Shown piece after piece: positions 46,580-57,490 of a stretch of 64,000 bases of DNA. The notes beneath the pieces were generated by a model, which searched no databases, had not been told where the DNA came from, and worked only from the letters and a program-made list of their open reading frames with translations. The translations under genes and the position numbers were made by a program. The stretch's first letter is position 1. Every line of letters begins with the position of its first letter. Source of the DNA: Crocodylus rhombifer (taxonomy: Eukaryota > Chordata > Crocodylia > Crocodylidae); assembly GCA_038503035.1 (NCBI GenBank), contig JAVSML010038852.1, positions 1 through 64,000 of the forward strand. The letters run 5' to 3'.

Positions 46580-46999
46580 CAGGAGTCAGCAACATTTTTG
46601 GGTAGAGTGTCAGCAACACTCACAATCTTCACCTGTAAGATGTTGGTGTGCCAGGAGTGGATAGCAGGGGCCTGCAAGGGCCCCAATCCTTGTTGTGACA
46701 CTGCAACCCTGGCCACTTCCATGCTATGTACCCTGAGATGTGCATGCTACCACAGAGCCTGGGCTGTTTGCAGCAGGCAGCTGCACTGGGGTCTGTAGAG
46801 CCCTGGCCTGGCTTGTTGCCAGGGGTGGGTGCAAGGACACCTCAAGTTGGATGAGGGGGAAGGGGCTGGAGCTACCCTGCCATAACCAGGATCGGGCCCC
46901 TTCGTAGTTCCCCTGCTGTTTGCCCTGAGGTGCATGTGCCAAGCGAAGTGCCTTCATGTGCCATACTCTGGCACATGTGCTGGAGTTTGCCTACCCCTG
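46580..46999. mobile_element. hAT-type MITE
   Basis: Ends CAGGAGTCAGCAACATTTTT and, read inward from the right, CAGGGGTAGGCAAACTCCAG. This is the hAT MITE terminal pattern (CAGGGGT.GGCAAAC). The interior is GC-rich and holds no transposase. The flanks (…CTATAT and CTATAG…) are similar but not a clean 8-bp duplication. Confidence 0.7.
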
Positions 47000-47178
47000 C
47001 TATAGCTGTTTGAGTTTGGAAAGGGCCATAGCACATTCAGAAGCTGCACAATGCCTGGCTATACTGTGCCTTTCAAATATCTTAAATCTGTGATCTATTG
47101 AATATGTTATTTTTTTTAACGAGATGAAAAACAATTATGTAGGTGCAGGGACTCTTATAACATAAAAAGAATCAGACC

Positions 47179-47179
<1 letters not shown>

Positions 47180-47211
<32 letters not shown>

Positions 47212-47212
47212 T
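47180..47212. repeat. (TTA)n microsatellite
   Basis: About 11 uninterrupted TTA/ATT units, followed by a T-rich stretch. Confidence 0.97.
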
Positions 47213-48598
47213 ACTTTTTTTTAATAAAAGGATCCCTTCTTAGGCACAACTTATGGTATCTGCCAAGTGTGGTTCCAGAGGGAAGCTTGAGAAATAGATT
47301 ATGAGTCCCAGGATACGGTTTTTAAATAATGAAACATTAGACAGATTATTAGGAACTGAGAGCTGTTTTATTTAATTACTAAACTAAATCTATGTAAAGT
47401 TTTAAGAATTGTGAAACCTAAACATGTTCACAAAGCATCTGTTTTCTTTGAGAGGGGCTGAACTTTCCACAAGTGGCAACTAATAACTCCCCTGTTTGCC
47501 AAAATCCTTTTCAAAAGGCAAACCATTTTCCCTTTTTCTTTTTTTTTTGTCTTACCCAGCCCATCTGAAAAAGACCATGGAATTTATGGCAAGAGAAGAA
47601 TGGCTTCTTACTCCAAAATACTCTAACGTGGGTAACTAGGAAACAACAGTGATTTAGTTCGTTGTACATATAGAAGATTAAAAGTATTGTTTGTTTGCAG
47701 AAACATCAGCCATTTTGTTATTGATTTGTAGCAGCCCACAGAGAACATAGATGCAGAGAAAAACCATGTTTTTTCCTCCAGGCTTTTGCTCCGTAATTTA
47801 AAAGGCACTATTCAAGCTAAGAGTATATGGTTGCTCTCTGTTTATGTAGGGGGGCAAAAAAGCTAGCACAGGCATCAACCTAATTACATCTACATGGGTT
47901 CCTGGTGACCCACAGACTCTGGTTCTACAGATCCAACTGCATAATCAGAGATGTACTTAAAAAAGGGAAGCTTTATCAGAGAAGTTCCAGAATGATTTCA
48001 TGGCTTGTCCGTATGGGGACGTTCAGGAAAGCTAATCTGTACTAGGTAAAAGAGTGCAGTTGAAGTGGATTAGTTAAACTGCAAAGTAAATTAAACTAAA
48101 CCAAAGAGAACAAATCCTGTTTCTCACAGTGGTACATTCTAGATGGGATTAGGAGAAATGACATTAATTGCCTGAATGGTTTCTGAACTTGTATTTAGGC
48201 AGCATGCCCTTGCAGCATAGAGCACTCTGGACTGTGTGGTATGTAGCACTGCAAATGTGTTTGCAGCACCATATACCGCACGACCGTGCTCTTCTGCACA
48301 TGCCCTCTGGGTCTAGGTTGACTTATTACTTCACAGTGATGAAAAGATCTTCCTCCATCTCTCTCTCTAAATCTTTATCTGTCCAAATCTTCTTTGTTGT
48401 CCTTCCTCACTATACAAGTTCTAACCTCAGCTATGTACAACATACATTAGTAATTGATTTTTTTTTGAGTTGTATTCCATAAGACAGAAGGTAAATGTTT
48501 GATAAAAGTGTACTTGTGTCTGTCTAGGCTCTTCCAGAGGTGTAATAGCAATTTTAGCACCCAGGACAATGGTGTTGAGTGCTGAATTAGGGAGATTG

Positions 48599-48617
48599 GG
48601 GGGGGGGGGGGGGGGGG
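48599..48617. repeat. poly-G run of 19
   Basis: Nineteen consecutive G, likely length-variable and error-prone to sequence; possible quadruplex. Confidence 0.97.
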
Positions 48618-49261
48618 ATGTGGAGAAGGGAGGGTGCTGAGGCCAGAGAGTGGGAGTGCAGAACACTTTCAGAGTGCAGAGCACTGCTGGTATCCCCTCT
48701 AAATTGGTACCTGGGGCTGATTATACTACTGGGTTCTTCCCCGTCACAATTTGTGCCATGAACATACTATAGTGGATGTCGTTAAAAACTCAGCATCTGC
48801 CCCATACTGTGGTTTCACTAGTGTGGTACCACTGTCATCACAATTTTTTAAGGGTACTAATTGTGGTATATGGAATGCCACAGGCTCTCTAAGACAGCTA
48901 CCAATTAGTTTCACTTCCAGGACCTGACAGACATTTCAGTATGGTTCCAAAACTCAAGAAAACGCCTGAAGTACCACAAATAAATCCTGACATGGACTTC
49001 AGGTATACATTGAGTAAAATTCAATGGGAGTTAATTATACATATCTGAATGCGGAGGTATATATGGCTATATAAAACATAGGGCTGCCTTTCATTTGCGC
49101 TATACCATTTTATGCTGCTGGGAAACCTCAAAGTGAGGATCAGTATCAATTACTTTCAATTTGGGCATTTTTATGATGCGAGAAACTGAGAAGTGGTCTA
49201 AATGTAACAAGAATTGGCTCCAATATATCTCTTTGCTGAGAGCTGAATTTATATATTAAGT

Positions 49262-49322
49262 GTGACTTGAGACTCAAGTCATTATTGAGTCTCATATAAG
49301 ACTTGAGACTCAAGCCATTATT
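49262..49322. repeat. direct repeat built on a palindrome
   Basis: 'gacttgagactcaag' occurs at about 49,264 and again at about 49,301, each followed by 't/ccattattg'. The core acttgag-a-ctcaagt is itself palindromic. Confidence 0.7.
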
Positions 49323-49874
49323 GGTGTTCAATATACTACTTAGAATTTTGTTCTCCTAATGATATGCATATTCAATACCCTTTTGTGTAATTGAGAGTTA
49401 TCCACAGTTATGAATGAGAAAATTCATCAACTTACATATAACAAGCACATTATCCTGATGTTTTGCATATGGTTTACAAATTTATGGTCTGCTGTAAGTG
49501 TAAAATATCTGCATTGCTTTTAAATAGCTTATCAGTAAGGATAAATAGGTCCAAAGGAAAAAAAGAAAAGAAAAGGTTTTCAAGCAGAGGTTGTGAATGT
49601 ATAAGAGAGAACTGTGTGACTACTTCAGTAGAAGTATGCATCACTGTTGATGAATGGTATGTATAATTTGTTTATATAATTACACAAGTTATCAGTACTA
49701 GCTTTTCGGCAACTCAGAAATAGAACAAAATCATCACTCACTGCATTATTCATTGATTATTTAAACCTCAATAAATGCAATTTAACAAATATAGTGCATA
49801 GATTTATACTGTAACAGACACAAATAATTATTTCAGCTTCATTTCTTTTTCTGACTGTATCAAAATAGTTGCAG

Positions 49875-49935
49875 TGAATTCAGGAAAGCACTTGCATCGA
49901 TCCCTGTTCAGGAAAGTACCTAAACATATGTCTGT
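49875..49935. repeat. left half of an old repeat cut by the hAT element
   Basis: 'attcaggaaagcacttgcat' and 'ttcaggaaagtacctaaaca' resemble an old sauropsid repeat ('caggaaagcacttaagcatg'). Its continuation lies beyond the hAT element at 59,726. The last 8 bases, ATGTCTGT, are the left target duplication. Confidence 0.6.
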
Positions 49936-50892
49936 TAGGGCTGTGTAAAATTTCGACAGGTATTTCGAGCTCAAAACAGCAAAATTGAAATGAGGGCACT
50001 TGTAACATTCTGAAAATTTTGAAACATTTTGACTTAACTGCCGGGCTTCCTTGCAGTTAATCAGAAACTAAGTGGGGTGGTGGGAGGAGGGGAGAAGATG
50101 AGGGAAAGCTCTGATATTGACATGTGAGGCTGGCCAGTGACTGCAATCCTTCCAATCCTAATGCTCTGGGGGAGGGATGGATAAACTGCATAAAAAGCAT
50201 TGTTTGAACTGAGCTTCCTCTCTGCCTTGAGGTCAGTTTATTGAGCTGTGTCTTCCAGCAGCATCAGAAAGGCTATCACTTCCTACTTGCTAGCCTGTTA
50301 CTAACAAGTGGGATCCAATACCTTTTCCTTTCCTAATACCCTTTCTTATATTCATTCCTTTCAATTTATTCCTCCCCCAAATCCTCTTTTTGTTTTTATT
50401 AGTCTATTTTGATTCCTTTCCCCAAAAAAGAAACCTGTGCTTTTCCTCACAGTGTGCATTCCATTCACTGTGCAGGGAAGCACAGCATATATAGCATATT
50501 ATATTATAAAATTTATACAGGAGCAGATATATAAAAATATATGTATCTCATTTATTACATAAATACATGCATACAATTATCTACATATATTACATATATA
50601 CAGATTACATTAAAGAAGAACACACAGATTTTTCCAGCACACCAAACACACTATGAAGCACGCTGGAAAGGCAGCTGGCAAGCCTTCAGGGAGGGGCGGA
50701 ACAGGGGTTAGAGGGAGAGCTGTAAGTTTTCCACACCCCCCACCCGCAAACTGAGATGCAGCCTCTTTCCTACAACTAGTAGGCATAAGGCCTCTGGTTC
50801 TACTAGCAGCAAGGAGAGGGGAGCAGTGCCACTGCCTGAGTCTGCATTCCCTCCAATAACAGCAGCCATAACTCCCCCTCCACTGCCACACC

Positions 50893-53089
50893 ATGACAAC
50901 AAGCAGCATCAGCATGACAGTCTCCTCCACCCCCATTTCACTTCCCAGCCTAAGCCTTCCAGTGCCAAAGGAAGAGCTGGAGCTTGATCCGAATGTCATA
51001 GTGAAGGAAATTCTGGGGAAGGAAGGGGTATCATGTCAGTTTGTGTTCTATAACCCTCAAGTTTCCCCTAGAGCCAGATCTCCTTCCCCAGAAGGCACTT
51101 CAGAGGAGGTTGAGGTAGAGGGTGTGGAGGCAAGTGGCTCAGCTGAGTCAGCTCCTCCTGTTGCTATGCCTCTGCCTGCTGAGGAGGGGGAAAAGGTAGC
51201 ATCCACACATGAACCCACACCCCAGAAGTGAGGAGGTAGTGCGGTCTGGGATAATTTTGAGCTGGTAGATGATCCCGCCTACGCTATCTGCTTGCACTGC
51301 CAAGCCAAAACCAGCTGAGGCAAGGAAACAAAACACATGAGCACCATGGGGATGCTGATGCATCTCCACAGGCACCACCCCCTTGCCAATGCTCCTTCTT
51401 AGCCAGGCACCACTGGGAGTGTTCCCAAAAAGAAGTCCCCTTCTTGCTCCAAAGCCCCCATCCAGCCAAAGCAGAGGCAGGCAGGCCATCCTGGAACAGT
51501 GGGGGAAAGGTGGGCACACCAGGGGGCACTTTTCTAAGGTGAGAGAGGTTGCCCAAAGCATTGGGAAGATGCTTGCTTTGGATGGCCAGCCCTTTTCCTT
51601 TGTTGCGCAGCTAGGGTTCAGGCAGCTCATGGCACTCATGGCCCCATCATACAAAGTACTCACATGCACCATCTTCAACAGGATGGTGATGCCCTCCCTG
51701 TACAAGGCATGCAGGGAGTACTTGAGGGAAGAGCTGCACAAAGCAGGTCCACAGGTGGCCTTACTTTTCACCTCGCATATCTGGAGCACCCAGGGTAGAG
51801 ATCATGCCTATCTCTCCCTCACAGGGCACTGGTGTGACCAGTCAGGCCTTTGGTGGGCTCTCTTTCAAGCTGAGGTGATGGATGAGTCCCACACAGCAAT
51901 CGAGATCATGGGAACCATGAACTGCTTGGTGCAGAGGTGACTCGCTGGACAGGATGAATTCACTTGTGGGTTTATGGTCACTGACATGGGACCAATATGG
52001 TCAAGGTGGTCTGTAATGCCAACCTTGGAGGGGGACAGGGCTGTTGGTGATGGTGCCAGCACCACCAGCAAGCTTATTTCCAAATGAGGAAGGTGGCAGG
52101 CTACTTCTACTGGAGCATGAAGGGGGACAAGGTGCTGTGGGACAAACAGGCAGAGCTGAAAATCCCACAGCACAAAATCATGCAGGATGTGTGGAGACTT
52201 GGTGGAACTCCACATACCTGATGCTTGAGAGGCTGGTAGAGCAACAGAAGGCCATCCATGAGATGGTCTGGCTCTGGGAGATTGGGATCAGTGGTCCCCT
52301 TAACAGAGCTGAGTGGGATACAATCTCCCAGATCTTGGTGGTCCTCAAGCCCTTCCTCAAGGCCACCTAGAGCCTCAGCACTAATGCCCTCCTTAGCCAC
52401 GTGATCCCTGTAGTGAGGGAACTTCAGAACCAAATAGAGAAGTTCCAGGGTATCAATGTTCCTGGCTGAGGCAGCTGAAGGAGGGCATCAGGAAATCGCT
52501 TGATCCCTTGAGGTCCAGTACAGTCCATGTGCTGGCCACCATGTATGACCTGAGGGTGAAGGAGAACATCAGCATATACAGCTGCAAAACCCTGGATCAG
52601 TGGATGGAAGTGCTGGTGGATGCAGTCAGGAAAGCAAAAGGGCAGAAGCGGGGGAGATGTAGAAGAGGGGAATCCACTATCCCGTGCCAACATGCTGTTC
52701 TCCAGCCAGCATCCTTCTCCACCACCAGTACTGTCAATGTGGGCCAAAGGCATGGCTTTCATGGTGGGGTCCAGAGTCACCAGACCCCACCATCAGGAAG
52801 GTATTGCTCAGATGTTGGTGGCTACTTATCTCACTGAGGATGTAGAGCTGCTGCTGTGCGACCCCTTGGCTTACTGGACAAGCCACAGCCAGATTTGGCT
52901 GGATCTGACTACAGTTGCCCAGGAACACCACTGACCAGTGTTCCAAGCAAGGGAGTGTTCAGCATTGCTGGTGATGTAGTGACACCCTATGGCATCTCCT
53001 TGAATCCTGGTTTGGTGGACCAGCTGGTGTTCCTGAAGCTGAGCCTCCTGCTGTTGAGGTTTCTCAAGTTCCAGGTGCCGATGGAGTAA
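50893..53089 (+). pseudogene. hAT transposase, BED-finger (ZBED1/Ac-like), decayed
   Basis: hAT transposases cut and paste elements with a DDE/RNase-H fold; this type has an N-terminal BED zinc finger. An acidic, Ser/Pro-rich N-terminus (50,893-51,231) leads, after a stop, in the same frame into the BED finger at 51,244-51,380 (WDNFELVDDP, CLHC, then HLHRHH), with another stop at 51,316. A frameshift follows, then 51,383-51,940 with LDGQPFSFVAQLGFRQLM, SLYKACREYL and YLSLTGHW. Further pieces are MVTDMG (52.0 kb), WNSTYLMLERLVEQQKAIHE (52.2 kb), and the C-terminal dimerisation block VFSIAGDVVTPYGISLNPGL (52,953-53,012). At least three frame changes and several stops make it non-functional. The family call is firm; the subfamily is inferred. 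Confidence 0.9.
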
Positions 53090-53554
53090 TTGACACCCTC
53101 TTCACTCTGTTTACACTTCCTTCTTTTTTATTTACCCTTTGGTTTCCCAATCATTTAGTGCCCTGCTCTTAGAGCTGGAGGGGGGACTCACTGTGTCACC
53201 AGACAGCAAGGGAAAAACATGTCCCTGCTGAGCTCCAATGCCAGGACAAACTTGGAGGTATGGACAGGGGCTATGGGAAGGAGGAGGCCCCAGGTCCTGG
53301 ACATGACCACTAAAACTGCATCCTGCCAGGGTTGGGAGGCCTAGTGGGACTGCCGGTCATGTAGCAGCCCCCAAGAAATGCCAGGACCAAGGACCTCCCT
53401 GGTGAAAGGTGGGTAGGAGGTGTCATAGCCTCCATCCACCACATGCACACACAGTCCTGTCTGAGGAAAGCCCAGACCCATCACATCTTTGACAGGCCTG
53501 AGGCTTGCTAGTTGAAGTGGAGTTGTGAGGCTCCACATGATCTCAGCTTAGCTG

Positions 53555-53795
53555 CCTTGGATGCCAGCTTTCAGGTTGAAAAACCCTTTGTCAGGCTGAG
53601 GAAGCACCTGCAATTGGCTCCTGGTCCTGGATGGAAGGAATGGTAAAGAAGCTAGAGGCTGGCATATAATTCAGGCAAGAAAGCCAGTCAGTGAAAATGG
53701 AGGGTGAGTGGGGGAGAGGGTTGTAGCAGGAAAAAGTGGAGGGGTACCTGTCGAGTCAGATGTCCAGCAGGTTGTAGTGTGTTGTAGCAAAACGC
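53555..53795 (-). repeat. Penelope-like terminal sequence, copy 1
   Basis: The minus strand of this block matches the plus strand of about 57,120-57,375 along most of its length: 'cttcctcagcctga', 'gactggctttcttgcctg', 'cagcctct..cttctttac..ttcc'. It keeps a GAAA box after a CTGACAA box with a short stem between (about 53,572-53,596), discussed under findings. It lies just 3' of the transposase relic, inside the hAT element. The Penelope-like assignment rests on the neighbouring coding fragment at 56.7-57.0 kb. Confidence 0.6.
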
Positions 53796-54066
53796 CCCAA
53801 TTTTTCTTTCTTTTTTTTTTAAATACATTCCCTCCCCTTCCCTAAACATTTCTAACTTTCTTTCTGACCTCTCTATCCCTTACAAGTAGTTATTAATAGT
53901 ATTAGGTAAGGTAAGTTCTTATATTCCCTTATGACAAGCCCCCATTTTTTTATATTGTAAATAATGTTTTGTTAGATTTGTATTGATTTTTACTGTTGTA
54001 TATTGTATTATTATCATTTTCGTATTGATTTTTATTGTTTCATATGGATATTGCATGGGTTAAGCC

Positions 54067-54900
54067 TGTGTTTGTAAGTGAAGCAAAGTAATGTCAAGTT
54101 TCCATTTTGTATGTCAAGCCTCCATCTTGTGTCCTCTGCCCTGGCATCCCCTGTGTTGTAACTGTGACCCCTCCCATGTAAATCCGTTCCCAGATGAATG
54201 GGAGTGATTGGGAATAATTGAAATACAATGGTAGCAGACCTCTACTGAATGGCCTGTAATGACCAGGCCATTACTTTGGATTGATTTATCCAGGAACCAC
54301 AGACCTCACCAAGGAACAGAGACAACAACCCAGCATTTGAAAGACAAAAGACCCTGCAGAACCAGCAACCCTACCATTGTACCCCACCATTACAGACACC
54401 CAAAACTGCACACCTTTACCTGGAGCACACATGCTCAGTACACCAGGGGCTAACCCTTGCCTGGGTATGCCTCCTGTCATGAGGGCCACACAAGGTCTGC
54501 CCCTATAAAAAAGGGCAGTGAAGACAGACCCAGTGGGAATGCCATTTCTGTCTGAATCAGACCAGCTCCATGTCACACTGCCTATCCACTCCAGAGGCCC
54601 TGCCGGCGACCCCCTCTGGACAACACCTACTGGACAAAGACCCCTTTCCAGCCTGGATAGGTAGCTATCATCCCACACCTTCTCTTCAACCAAGGACTTG
54701 GATGCTGTTTCTCTTCCCTACTTGGACTCCAGCCCTTCCACTGAGTCCCTTTCTCCTGCTGGCATTGTGAGTGCTTGTATGTGTGGGTGTGTGTGTGCGC
54801 ATGTGTGAACCAATAACTTCATGGGGCTGTGTGGCGTATTGTCTGCTTAATAAACCTGTTCTTTGGACTCCTGAGTTGGGTTTTGCTTTACTATGGTTCA
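54067..54900 (+). repeat. probable solo LTR (ERV1-like), inside the hAT
   Basis: A U3-like region begins near TGTGTTTGTAAGTG and holds a 20-bp tandem pair (54,091-54,110 and 54,111-54,130, 3 mismatches), as retroviral enhancer repeats do. A TATA-like 'ctataaaaaaggg' lies at about 54,513 and an AATAAA signal at about 54,850, followed by a T-rich U5-like tract ending 'atggttca'. The order gives the plus strand. There is no adjacent gag/pol/env. The edges are approximate because I find no clean target duplication; class I is inferred from general layout only. Confidence 0.6.
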
Positions 54901-55079
54901 GCCCTGCTCCAGTCTCTGCTCCCTTCTAACTTCTGTCTCATTCCTCCCTGTCCTGCTTCTGGCTCACTGCCACCTCCAACACCTGTCCTGAACTCCTCTC
55001 TGCCTCCAAACCCCCTCTTTCTTTGCCACTGTCTTATCCCCACTTCCTTTTCCCCTTAGCAACCAGGTTTCTGCCTCAG

Positions 55080-56000
55080 TTTCATAGTTTCATAGTTTCT
55101 GGGGTCGGAAGGGACCTGAGTAGATCATCTAGTTCGACCCCCTGCCATGGCAGGAAAGATTACTGTGTCAAATGACCCCAGCAAGGTGTTCATCTAACCT
55201 CCTCTTAAAGACCCCCAGGGTAGGGGCCAGCACCACTTCTCTTGGAAGTTGGTTCCAGATCCTAGCTGCCGTGACCGTGAAGTAGCTCCTCCTGATATCT
55301 AGCCTAAATCTACCCTCTGCCAACTTGTGACCGTTATTCCTGGTCACTCCTGGCAGTGCTCGAGGGAATAGGGACTTCCCCAGTGCCTGCTGGTCCCCCC
55401 TGACTAGTTTGTAACAGGCCACCAGATCCCCCCTCAGCCTTCTCTTATGGAGGCTGAACAGGTTCAGGTCCCATTGCCTCTCCTCATAAGGCCTGCCCTG
55501 CTGTCCCTTGATCATACGAGTGGCCTGCCTCTGGACCCTCTCCATGTTGTCCACATCCCTCTTGAAGTGCGGCGCCCAGTACTGGACACAGTACTCCAGC
55601 TGTGGCCTGACCAGTGTCGCACAGAGGGGGAGGATCACCTCCTTGGATCTGCTCAAGATGCATCTGTGGATACATGGCAAGGTACAGTTGGCCTTTATGA
55701 CTGCATCCCCACACTGCCAGCCCATGTTCATCTTGGAGTCAATGATGACTCCAAGATCCTTTTCTGTCTCTGTACTGACAAGAAGGGAGTTCCCCAACCT
55801 GTAGGTATGGAGCCAGTTGTTCCTCCCCAGGTGCATCACTTTGTACTTGTCAGTGTTGAATCCCATCCCATTCTCATCTGCCCACCCTTGTAACCTGTCT
55901 AGGTCCGATTGTAGTCTATTGCTCCCTTGTAGAGTGCCCACATCCCGCACATCTTAGCATCATCAGCAAATTTGAACAGGGTGCTTTTTACCCCCTCGTT
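55080..56000 (-). pseudogene. CR1 LINE 3' part: RT C-terminus plus 3' UTR
   Basis: On the minus strand a 260-residue frame (55,168-55,950) covers the CR1 RT after motif C: NRLQSDLDRLQGWADENGMG, KVMHLGRNN, EKDLGVIIDSKMNMGWQCGD, RPQLEYCVQYWAPHFKRDVD, and a complete tail LAPTLGVFKRRLDEHLAGVI. The 3' UTR ends with 'aaactatgaaactatgaaac' at 55,080. Homology stops near 56,000 at the 'FKFADD' region, so the polymerase core is absent. It closely matches the 27.9-32.2 kb copy (same subfamily). It lies in reverse orientation inside the hAT and so postdates it. The open 260-residue frame suggests a fairly young insertion. Confidence 0.93.
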
Positions 56001-56282
56001 TCTTTCCTGGCTGTCTCCTTCTTGCCACCAGGCTTCTTTGTTTTTTTTTTCCTCTCATGCACCAGTGACCTTGAATAACCCTGAGGCCTCTTGATCTTAA
56101 GTAAACCCAAGCCTCAACTACTCAGTCAGCTTCTCTCTAGTCCACTGGTTCTAATCCTGGTTCTGGCAACTTTCACTCCCTACACTTTAACTCTCTCACC
56201 TTAACTTTCCCCAAGTATCCCAGGTACCCCGAGCACACACATACATACTATACCATCCAAATTGGGAACTTACCTATGTGTA

Positions 56283-56350
56283 GGTGGGTTGTATGTGTGT
56301 GAACTGGTGAGTGTGTATGTATGTGTGTGTATATATATATATATATATAT
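56283..56350. repeat. TG/TA microsatellite
   Basis: GT-rich sequence ending in about five GT and ten AT units (56,321-56,350). Confidence 0.95.
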
Positions 56351-56644
56351 GTCATTGTGTGTATGATAAACGACTTAGTGATCTGTGTATGTGTACTGAG
56401 TGTGCAGGAATTGATAATTAATTCTGGTCTAATTTCTCGTCTATATAGTGTGTGTAGGTGTTTGAACTGGTGACAGGTGTGCATATTCCTAGGCTGGTAA
56501 TTGACTCTGTGTGTGTATGCACCTAATTGATTTCTGTGTTTGTGTATGTGCAACTGTACACTGCGCCCTCCTGTCTAGCAGTGCAATGTTGAGATCCTGT
56601 GAGTTGGCCTGACCCCAGAGGGAAACAGTGTCATAATTCCATTG

Positions 56645-57112
56645 TCTATACTGAGTCCATGTATTTCTGTATCCAGGATGTTAATGAAGTGAAGTTCATA
56701 GGTTCATCTGTGAAGTAAGTTCCCTTTTGAGGATCAGGCCGAGAGATTGGAGACAGGTAGCTGGGTGTTCTTGTCTTTGACAGAGTTTTGGTGAGTACTC
56801 ATTCTGGTGTACAGTTGTTGTTTGGTGTTTCCTATGTATTTTCCATCAGGGCATTTTGTGCCCTGATGGAGATATGTATTGTGAAGATATCTCCATACTG
56901 GAGATATTGTTGGCAGGTTTTGCATGTCTTGTTATGTAATGGTCTGAATCCATTCAGTGTGTTTTGCCCTGTAGGAAGTTGGCTTCTGGTGATGAAGTTA
57001 GTGAGGTTCAGTGCTTGTTTGAATTGACAAACCACTTTTCCCAGATGAGCCTATGAACTGCATTTCATCAACCTCCTAGGTACAGAAACTCATGGACTCA
57101 ATATATACATTG
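56645..57112 (-). pseudogene. Penelope-like element fragment with GIY-YIG endonuclease remnant
   Basis: Penelope-like retroelements carry a C-terminal GIY-YIG endonuclease. On the minus strand one frame gives NTLNGFRPLHNKTCKTCQQY then LQYGDIFTIH; a shifted frame continues KCPDGKYIGNTKQQLYTRMS then THQNSVKDKN. The Cys-rich linker and the 'YIG...R..H' half match the family. The stretch expected between them, with the GIY half, is missing. The fragment is enclosed by an inverted pair (about 56,645-56,722 and 57,035-57,112; shared 'gagtccatg..tttctgta.c' and 'agttcatagg.tcatctg'). It is inactive. Alternative: another GIY-YIG-bearing retroelement. Confidence 0.72.
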
Positions 57113-57119
57113 GACGCCT

Positions 57120-57490
57120 GACACACTACACACTACAACATACATCTGACACCCTGGGTACTTCCCCACTTTTACATGCTACATCTCCCTCCCCCCCTCC
57201 CCCAGCCTATCAACCCCTGATGCCTCCATTTCCATTTTCACTGACTGGCTTTCTTGCCTGCATTGCATGCCAGCCTCTGACTTCTTTACTATTCCTTCCA
57301 TCCAGGAAGAGTACGTACACCAACTGCAGGTGCTTCCTCAGCCTGATGAAGGGTTTTCAACTCAAAAGCTTGCTAGGGTTTCTCCAACTATTCAGTTGGT
57401 CTACTAAAAGCTATCAGATTGACCCAAAGAACCTTGTCTGCCATGTCCTTAGACCAACATGGCTACAACCTACACCCCTAGCACCTGTCC
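57120..57490 (+). repeat. Penelope-like terminal sequence, copy 2
   Basis: Inverse of copy 1 at 53.6 kb over its first 255 bp, then a tail 'ccaactattcagttggtcta', 'aaaagctatcagattgaccc', 'aagaaccttgtctgcc' and 'agaccaacatggctacaacc'. The hairpin 'ccaact-att-cagttgg' is visible at about 57,384-57,399. It contains a CTGATGA box at 57,343-57,349. The sense of these boxes is opposite to the coding fragment at 56.7-57.0 kb, which fits the partial inverted copies common for Penelope-like insertions. Confidence 0.6.

Larger units (their letters stand above)
47000..49874. other. unrecognised sequence with low-complexity tracts
   Basis: Contains the (TTA)n and poly-G tracts and a small direct repeat listed separately. 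No gene or named repeat is otherwise visible. Confidence 0.45.

Noticed and set aside
46580..47007. Clean 8-bp target duplication for the 46.6-kb MITE
   Set aside because: The flanks GTCTATAT and CTATAGCT agree at only half the positions in register; the element call rests on its ends alone.
55447..55893. 148-residue plus-strand frame
   Set aside because: It is the antisense shadow of the minus-strand CR1 reverse transcriptase.
56248..56553. 101-residue minus-strand frame rich in His/Thr/Tyr
   Set aside because: It is the translation of the TG/TA microsatellite and its surroundings.
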